A stretch of DNA of 40,676 nt from Comamonadaceae bacterium (GTDB lineage Bacteria > Pseudomonadota > Gammaproteobacteria > Burkholderiales > Burkholderiaceae_C): contig JAUWAE010000005.1 in assembly GCA_030602185.1 (NCBI GenBank), positions 1 through 40,676 on the forward strand, in the 5' to 3' direction. Shown here piece after piece: positions 37,360 through 40,676 of this stretch (the first letter of the stretch is position 1; each line of letters opens with the position of its first letter). The translations under genes and the position numbers were made by a program. Under the pieces are notes generated by a model, which made no database searches, was not told the origin of the DNA, and saw only the letters and a list, made by a program, of their open reading frames with translations.

Positions 37360-37995
37360 TCAGCGCCGCAGACTCAGCAGATGGTGGGCGAAGCGCTCCG
37401 CCGCCACCTCCATCTGCAGCAGGTAGGCATCCACCCGGGCCCGGAAGTAGCGCCAGAAGATCAGCGCCGGTATGGCCACGATGAGTCCGAATGCGGTGTT
37501 GTAAAGGGCGACCGAAATGCCGTGCGCCAGCTGCTCCGGGTTGCCGCCCCCGGGGGTGAGGCCGCCGGTGCCCGCCTGCGAACCAAAGATTTCGATCATG
37601 CCGATGACGGTGCCCAGCAGGCCCAGCAACGGCGCCGCCGATGCGATGGTGGCCAGCGCCCCGAGGTACTTTTGCAGCTGTGCCGCAGCCAGGCGACCAG
37701 CCGATTCGAGGCTGGAGCGCAGTTCGTCTTCGGTGGCCTTGGGGTTGTGGTGCAGGGTCCGGAAACCCGAGGCCAGGAGTTCACCCAGCACCGAGTTGTC
37801 GGCCAGCTGGTCGATGACCTGCGGGGCGGGGACCGCGGTGCGCGACGCCATGATGGCCTCGTCGACCAGCCGCGCCGGCGCCACCTTGTCGGTCTTCAGG
37901 CTGAGGAAGCGTTCAATGATCAGGGCCAGACCGAGCACGGAACAGGCGATCAGGGGCCAGATGGGCCAGCCAGCGGCTTGAATGATGGACAGCAA
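37360..37995 (-). CDS. exbB: ExbB/TolQ/MotA-family proton channel protein
   Basis: This is the inner-membrane partner of ExbD. The 211-residue product has three membrane segments: [20 protein letters not shown] at the N-terminus, then [20 protein letters not shown], then [27 protein letters not shown] is the family signature. I chose a TTG start at 37995 (reading [10 protein letters not shown]) because AGGAG lies 7 bases before it and the family begins there; the open frame extends 27 codons further without homology. It is divergent from sodB. Confidence 0.92.
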   Translation of the reverse strand: MLSIIQAAGWPIWPLIACSVLGLALIIERFLSLKTDKVAPARLVDEAIMASRTAVPAPQVIDQLADNSVLGELLASGFRTLHHNPKATEDELRSSLESAGRLAAAQLQKYLGALATIASAAPLLGLLGTVIGMIEIFGSQAGTGGLTPGGGNPEQLAHGISVALYNTAFGLIVAIPALIFWRYFRARVDAYLLQMEVAAERFAHHLLSLRR

Positions 37996-38322
37996 TGCAG
38001 GACTCCTCGCGGTGCGACCGGGCGGTGCGACGCCCTGCATTATGGCCCAGCACGGTGGGTCGTCGCGCGACCACAAGCAGGGCTGAAATTGTGGATAACT
38101 TTGTGTAAAAGTCTGTCGAAAGCCGGGGGAAACACACGAAATTCCCTAGGGAGGGCGATTGTTCGGCCGGGCGCTCCACGGTGTGGACACCTGGGGCTTC
38201 TGTGTGCGGTGGTCGTGGGGGTGCTGCCCGTCGGCTCTGGCAGATTTGACCCTGGTGCCGCAAGGCGGCCACTTGTTTCCTACAATGGACGTTTATTCCA
38301 ACCACACACTGAGGAACTGCAC
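37996..38322. other. exbB/sodB divergent intergenic region
   Basis: This 327-base region has no gene I can support. It holds TGTGGATAA at 38090-38098, a perfect DnaA-box match on the reverse sense, and TGTGTAAAA at 38102-38110, one mismatch from it. There is a 10-base palindrome TCCCTAGGGA at 38143-38152. TACAAT at 38281-38286 is a likely -10 element for sodB, without a good -35. GAGGAA at 38311-38316 is the sodB ribosome-binding site. Confidence 0.55.
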
Positions 38323-38904
38323 ATGGAACACACCCTGCCCGCGTTGCCCTATGCCATCGATGCGCTGGAGCCGCACTACTCCAAGGAGACGCTGGAGTTC
38401 CACCACGGCAAGCACCACAACGCCTACGTGGTGAACCTGAACAACCTGCAAAAGGGCACCGAGTTCGAAAGCATGGACCTGGAGTCCATCGTCAAGAAGT
38501 CCAGCGGTGGTATCTACAACAACGCCGCCCAGATCTGGAACCACACCTTCTTCTGGAACTGCATGAAGCCCAACGGCGGTGGTGAGCCCACCGGCGCCCT
38601 GGCCGCGGCCATCAACGCCAAATGGGGCTCGTACGCCGCGTTCAAGGAAGCCTTCGTCAAGAGCGCCGTGGGCAACTTCGGCTCTGGCTGGACCTGGCTG
38701 GTCAAGAAGGCCGATGGCTCGGTGGACATCGTCAACATGGGCGCCGCCGGCACCCCGCTGACGACGGGCGACAAGCCGCTGCTGACCGTGGACGTGTGGG
38801 AGCATGCCTACTACATCGACTACCGCAACCTGCGTCCCAAGTTCGTGGAAACCTTCCTGGACAAGCTGGTGAACTGGTCTTTCGCTGAAGCCAACTTCGC
38901 CTGA
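38323..38904 (+). CDS. sodB: Superoxide dismutase (Fe type)
   Basis: The enzyme converts superoxide to oxygen and peroxide in the cytoplasm. The 193-residue product starts [20 protein letters not shown] and has the four metal ligands: His in [13 protein letters not shown], His in [14 protein letters not shown], and Asp plus His in [22 protein letters not shown] and the GGGEPTG stretch fit the iron type. Start is decided by GAGGAA seven bases upstream. A strong terminator follows directly, so it is monocistronic. Confidence 0.96.
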   Translation: MEHTLPALPYAIDALEPHYSKETLEFHHGKHHNAYVVNLNNLQKGTEFESMDLESIVKKSSGGIYNNAAQIWNHTFFWNCMKPNGGGEPTGALAAAINAKWGSYAAFKEAFVKSAVGNFGSGWTWLVKKADGSVDIVNMGAAGTPLTTGDKPLLTVDVWEHAYYIDYRNLRPKFVETFLDKLVNWSFAEANFA

Positions 38905-38932
38905 AACCGGCACCTATCGGCGTGAATAAAGC

Positions 38933-38957
38933 AAAACGGCCCACGGGCCGTTTTTTT
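38933..38957 (+). terminator. Intrinsic terminator of sodB
   Basis: AAAACGGCCC (38933-38942) pairs with GGGCCGTTTT (38945-38954) around a 2-base loop, with a run of seven T. It may also serve the toxin gene ending at 38964 from the other side. Confidence 0.9.
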
Positions 38958-38963
38958 GTTGGC

Positions 38964-39362
38964 TCAGTTTTGACTACTCCAGTGGCCGTCAAAGTCAAAA
39001 GAAAGCTGGCGGTGGTGCTTGATCGACAGCAGAAACAGCGTGTCACCAGCCTGCATGTACAGCACCAGGAATTGCGCCATAACGTACTCACGCAAAGAGG
39101 CTGTGGAGCCCCAGCCGACCGCAGCCAGCTTGTTTTGCAAGGCTGCGAGGGCGTTGGTAGCTTCCGCTGAACCAACCGCACGGTTGAAGAACGGTCGGCC
39201 AAGTGCTGGGAACCGTTCCAAGTTGGGCAACACCGTGCCCAACAACTCATCGAGCAAATCGTCGAAGGCATGTGGCGCCTCGGCCTCCAGTAAGAACTGC
39301 TCAATCTCTGCAAGGTTGCGCTCGAAGTTGGCGGTGAGCTTCGCGGTGATGCGACTGGTCAT
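38964..39362 (-). CDS. RelE/ParE-family toxin-like protein
   Basis: The 132-residue product is encoded directly after a Phd/YefM-like antitoxin. Features fitting RelE/ParE toxins are an N-terminal helix pair (LTANFERNLAEIEQFLLEAE, then DDLLDELLGTVLPNLERFP) and a beta-rich C-terminal end (YVMAQFLVLYMQAGDTLFLL, then SIKHHRQLSFDF). RelE toxins are mRNA interferases and ParE toxins poison gyrase; this sequence does not tell which. It is longer than most family members (about 90-100 residues). The start ATG is 25 bases after the antitoxin stop. Toxin identity rests on size, fold-like pattern and pairing, so confidence is moderate. Confidence 0.72.
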   Translation of the reverse strand: MTSRITAKLTANFERNLAEIEQFLLEAEAPHAFDDLLDELLGTVLPNLERFPALGRPFFNRAVGSAEATNALAALQNKLAAVGWGSTASLREYVMAQFLVLYMQAGDTLFLLSIKHHRQLSFDFDGHWSSQN

Positions 39363-39387
39363 CGGGTAGCCAATCTGTCGATGGCGA

Positions 39388-39678
39388 TCAAGCGGCCCGA
39401 CGCTTCTTCATGGCCGTCAGCGCTGCACGGGCATCCTGAACCCGTCCAGCCGCCACGTCATCCAGACCCTTGGATGCCTCGTCAATCAACAGCAAGTGGA
39501 TGCGCTCACGCTCCAGCTGGTGGTAATAGTCCAGGCGCTTGGCGTCGATCAGGGCAATGATCGCTTCCCCGTTCTTGGTGATGATTTTTTCAGCCCCGCC
39601 TCTGACTTCATCGGCCAGCTCAGAAAAGTTGGCGCGAGCCTGTGAAAGGGGAATCACGTCGCTGGCTGAAATTGCCAT
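39388..39678 (-). CDS. Phd/YefM-family antitoxin
   Basis: The 96-residue protein has the family N-terminal DNA-binding block: VIPLSQARANFSELADEVRG, then AEKIITKNGEAIIALIDAKR, ending near LDYYHQLE. The C-terminal part is helical and basic at the end (MKKRRAA) and would wrap the toxin. GGAGG (39683-39687) precedes the ATG. The family represses its own operon, so an operator is expected in 39679-39740, where TGTACA and GTTG/CAAC inverted elements are visible. It is the first gene of the toxin-antitoxin pair. Confidence 0.85.
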   Translation of the reverse strand: MAISASDVIPLSQARANFSELADEVRGGAEKIITKNGEAIIALIDAKRLDYYHQLERERIHLLLIDEASKGLDDVAAGRVQDARAALTAMKKRRAA

Positions 39679-40573
39679 GTGGCCTCCGGATGTTGCGGGT
39701 GGTGCAAGATTTTGTACATTTTATGCGTTGTGCAACCGAAAGTGGCACGGCACTGGTGTCGAGCAGGGCGGTGTGTTCATTGGCCTGGCTGATGCCGTCG
39801 CTGTTGGCGTCTTGCCACACGCGCAGGCTGGCCCAGTTGGCGTCCTGGTTGTTGACGAGGCCGTCGCCGTTGGTGTCCTCTTGCGCCAGGGCGTCGAAAC
39901 CATCCACGGCTTTGCGCACAACGTTGCCGTCAGCGTCGAACACGGGGGTGCTGTCGCCGAAGAGTTCGGTGCCGTCGTTGATGAGGCCGTCGCCGTTGCG
40001 GTCGAGCACCAGGAAGCCGTCGTCGGGCTGGATCCAGCCAGTAGCGTTCTTGACGCCGTCGCCGTCATGGTCGAAGAGGATGGGGTTGGCGGCGTTGATG
40101 CCCACTGTCTCCAGGCCGTCACCGTCCAGGTCCAGGGTCAGCGGGTCGCGGCGTTGGACCCATGTTTGAGCATTTCCATAGCGCCCCGTTACCAAATCAA
40201 AAACTGGATCAAGATATCCATTCCTACTAATCCAGTCACGAAGTTCTTTCAGCCCCCACTCAGCAAGATTCCCGAGCCCAAAATCTCTAAGATTTTTTTG
40301 AGCGACCTGATCTTTCAAATACTCCTCAAACGCCTTATTTTTTCTTAGAGAATCAAAGACTCTATCAAGCCCCGTCTTGGTGACAGCTTTATCAATAAAC
40401 CAAAGAGGTATACCGATCCCCACAGCCTCAGCCAATTTTGTTGCGGCATCGTATGCCGCTTGCTCCCTCTTGGCCGGGTCTGTGGCATTTTGCACAATTT
40501 CCGCGGCCTCCACAACCTGCTTGATTTTGTCGATAATCCATACAACCGACCCAGCTTTCTGCAACACACTCAT
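39620..40573 (-). pseudogene. Truncated calcium-binding-repeat (RTX/EF-hand-like) protein
   Basis: The 317-residue frame begins at ATG 40573 (GGAGG upstream) with an amphipathic region and a GIGIPLWFI segment. Five acidic loops follow: DLDGDG (148-153), DHDGDG (168-173), DRNGDG (191-196), DTNGDG (233-238) and DANSDG (255-260). This pattern is common at the front of large secreted RTX-like proteins, which usually continue for hundreds more residues. Here homology ends near residue 280 (about 39730) and the frame runs 59 bases into the antitoxin gene, ending in sequence that is the antitoxin promoter read through. The first half (40170-40573) is visibly AT-richer than the rest of the window, a sign of transfer. 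I read it as a remnant cut off by the toxin-antitoxin region. Confidence 0.7.
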
Positions 40574-40575
40574 GT

Positions 40576-40676
40576 TCAGCCTCCATTAACCACACAATAA
40601 AACCCTGAGACAAGATCATCAACAAGATCAACAAGCAATCCCACTATGTAAGTCGAGACAGCGATGATCGTTACAT
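40576..40676 (-). CDS. Partial hydrophobic reading frame running off the right end
   Basis: On the minus strand the frame enters from beyond the window and reads VTIIAVSTYIVGLLVDLVDD, then LVSGFYCVVNGG, and stops (TGA, 40576-40578) three bases before the next ATG. The hydrophobic character and tight spacing suggest the end of a small membrane protein encoded upstream of the truncated calcium-binding-repeat gene. Too short to identify. Confidence 0.3.
   Translation of the reverse strand, partial: VTIIAVSTYIVGLLVDLVDDLVSGFYCVVNGG

Overview
The window is a GC-rich stretch of bacterial chromosome. Gene content and order point to a Burkholderiales betaproteobacterium, most likely Comamonadaceae. 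The markers are a gmk-rpoZ-spoT block facing greB, yicC divergent from a kinase/phosphatase pair followed by rph-rdgB-hemW, and an exbB-exbD-lpxK-trm112-kdsB-adk run. The family placement is inference from gene order and protein character; no search was run. Nearly all of it is core housekeeping DNA, and the accessory or damaged parts are few and local.

Layout. 1-7026: recC and recB (minus strand), with the recB nuclease-domain coding segment lying inverted at the extreme left end. 7070-8857: a lipoprotein gamma-glutamyltransferase. 8903-13624: greB (+) converging on spoT, rpoZ, gmk and yicC (-). 13674-18943: a tightly packed plus-strand series of Ser/Thr kinase, PP2C phosphatase, rph, rdgB, hemW and a CBS-pair protein. 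19009-21579: a large DUF349 protein. 21557-24983: minus-strand mtfA-like peptidase, lpxH (interrupted by an in-frame amber codon), ppiB, ppiA and a TPR protein. 25122-30515: plus-strand cysS, alkA-type glycosylase, accA, tilS and lysC. 30556-30648: tRNA-Ser(GCU) with promoter and terminator. 30881-31690: a decayed minus-strand gene in which the front of a Bug/TctC-type solute-binding protein is fused to the tail of an amidase. 31952-33403: fumC. 33429-37995: minus-strand yigZ-like gene, adk, kdsB, trm112-like, lpxK, exbD and exbB. 38323-38904: sodB. 38964-40676: an accessory patch with a RelE/ParE-like toxin, a Phd/YefM-like antitoxin, a truncated calcium-binding-repeat protein with an AT-richer front half, and a partial hydrophobic reading frame running off the end.

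How the genes work together. RecBC is double-strand-break repair. gmk, rpoZ and spoT link guanine nucleotide supply, RNA polymerase and (p)ppGpp. The kinase and phosphatase overlap by 4 bases and probably act on shared targets. lpxK, lpxH and kdsB make lipid A and Kdo, and exbB/exbD energise outer-membrane transport. cysS, tilS and tRNA-Ser serve translation; accA and lysC feed fatty-acid and aspartate-family synthesis.

I found no convincing novel multi-gene system. The points most worth checking are the inverted recB segment, the amber codon in lpxH, the Bug-amidase fusion, the toxin-antitoxin pair abutting a truncated Ca-binding-repeat gene, and a perfect hairpin just in front of cysS. Several could be assembly or base-calling artefacts, and that is said in each entry.
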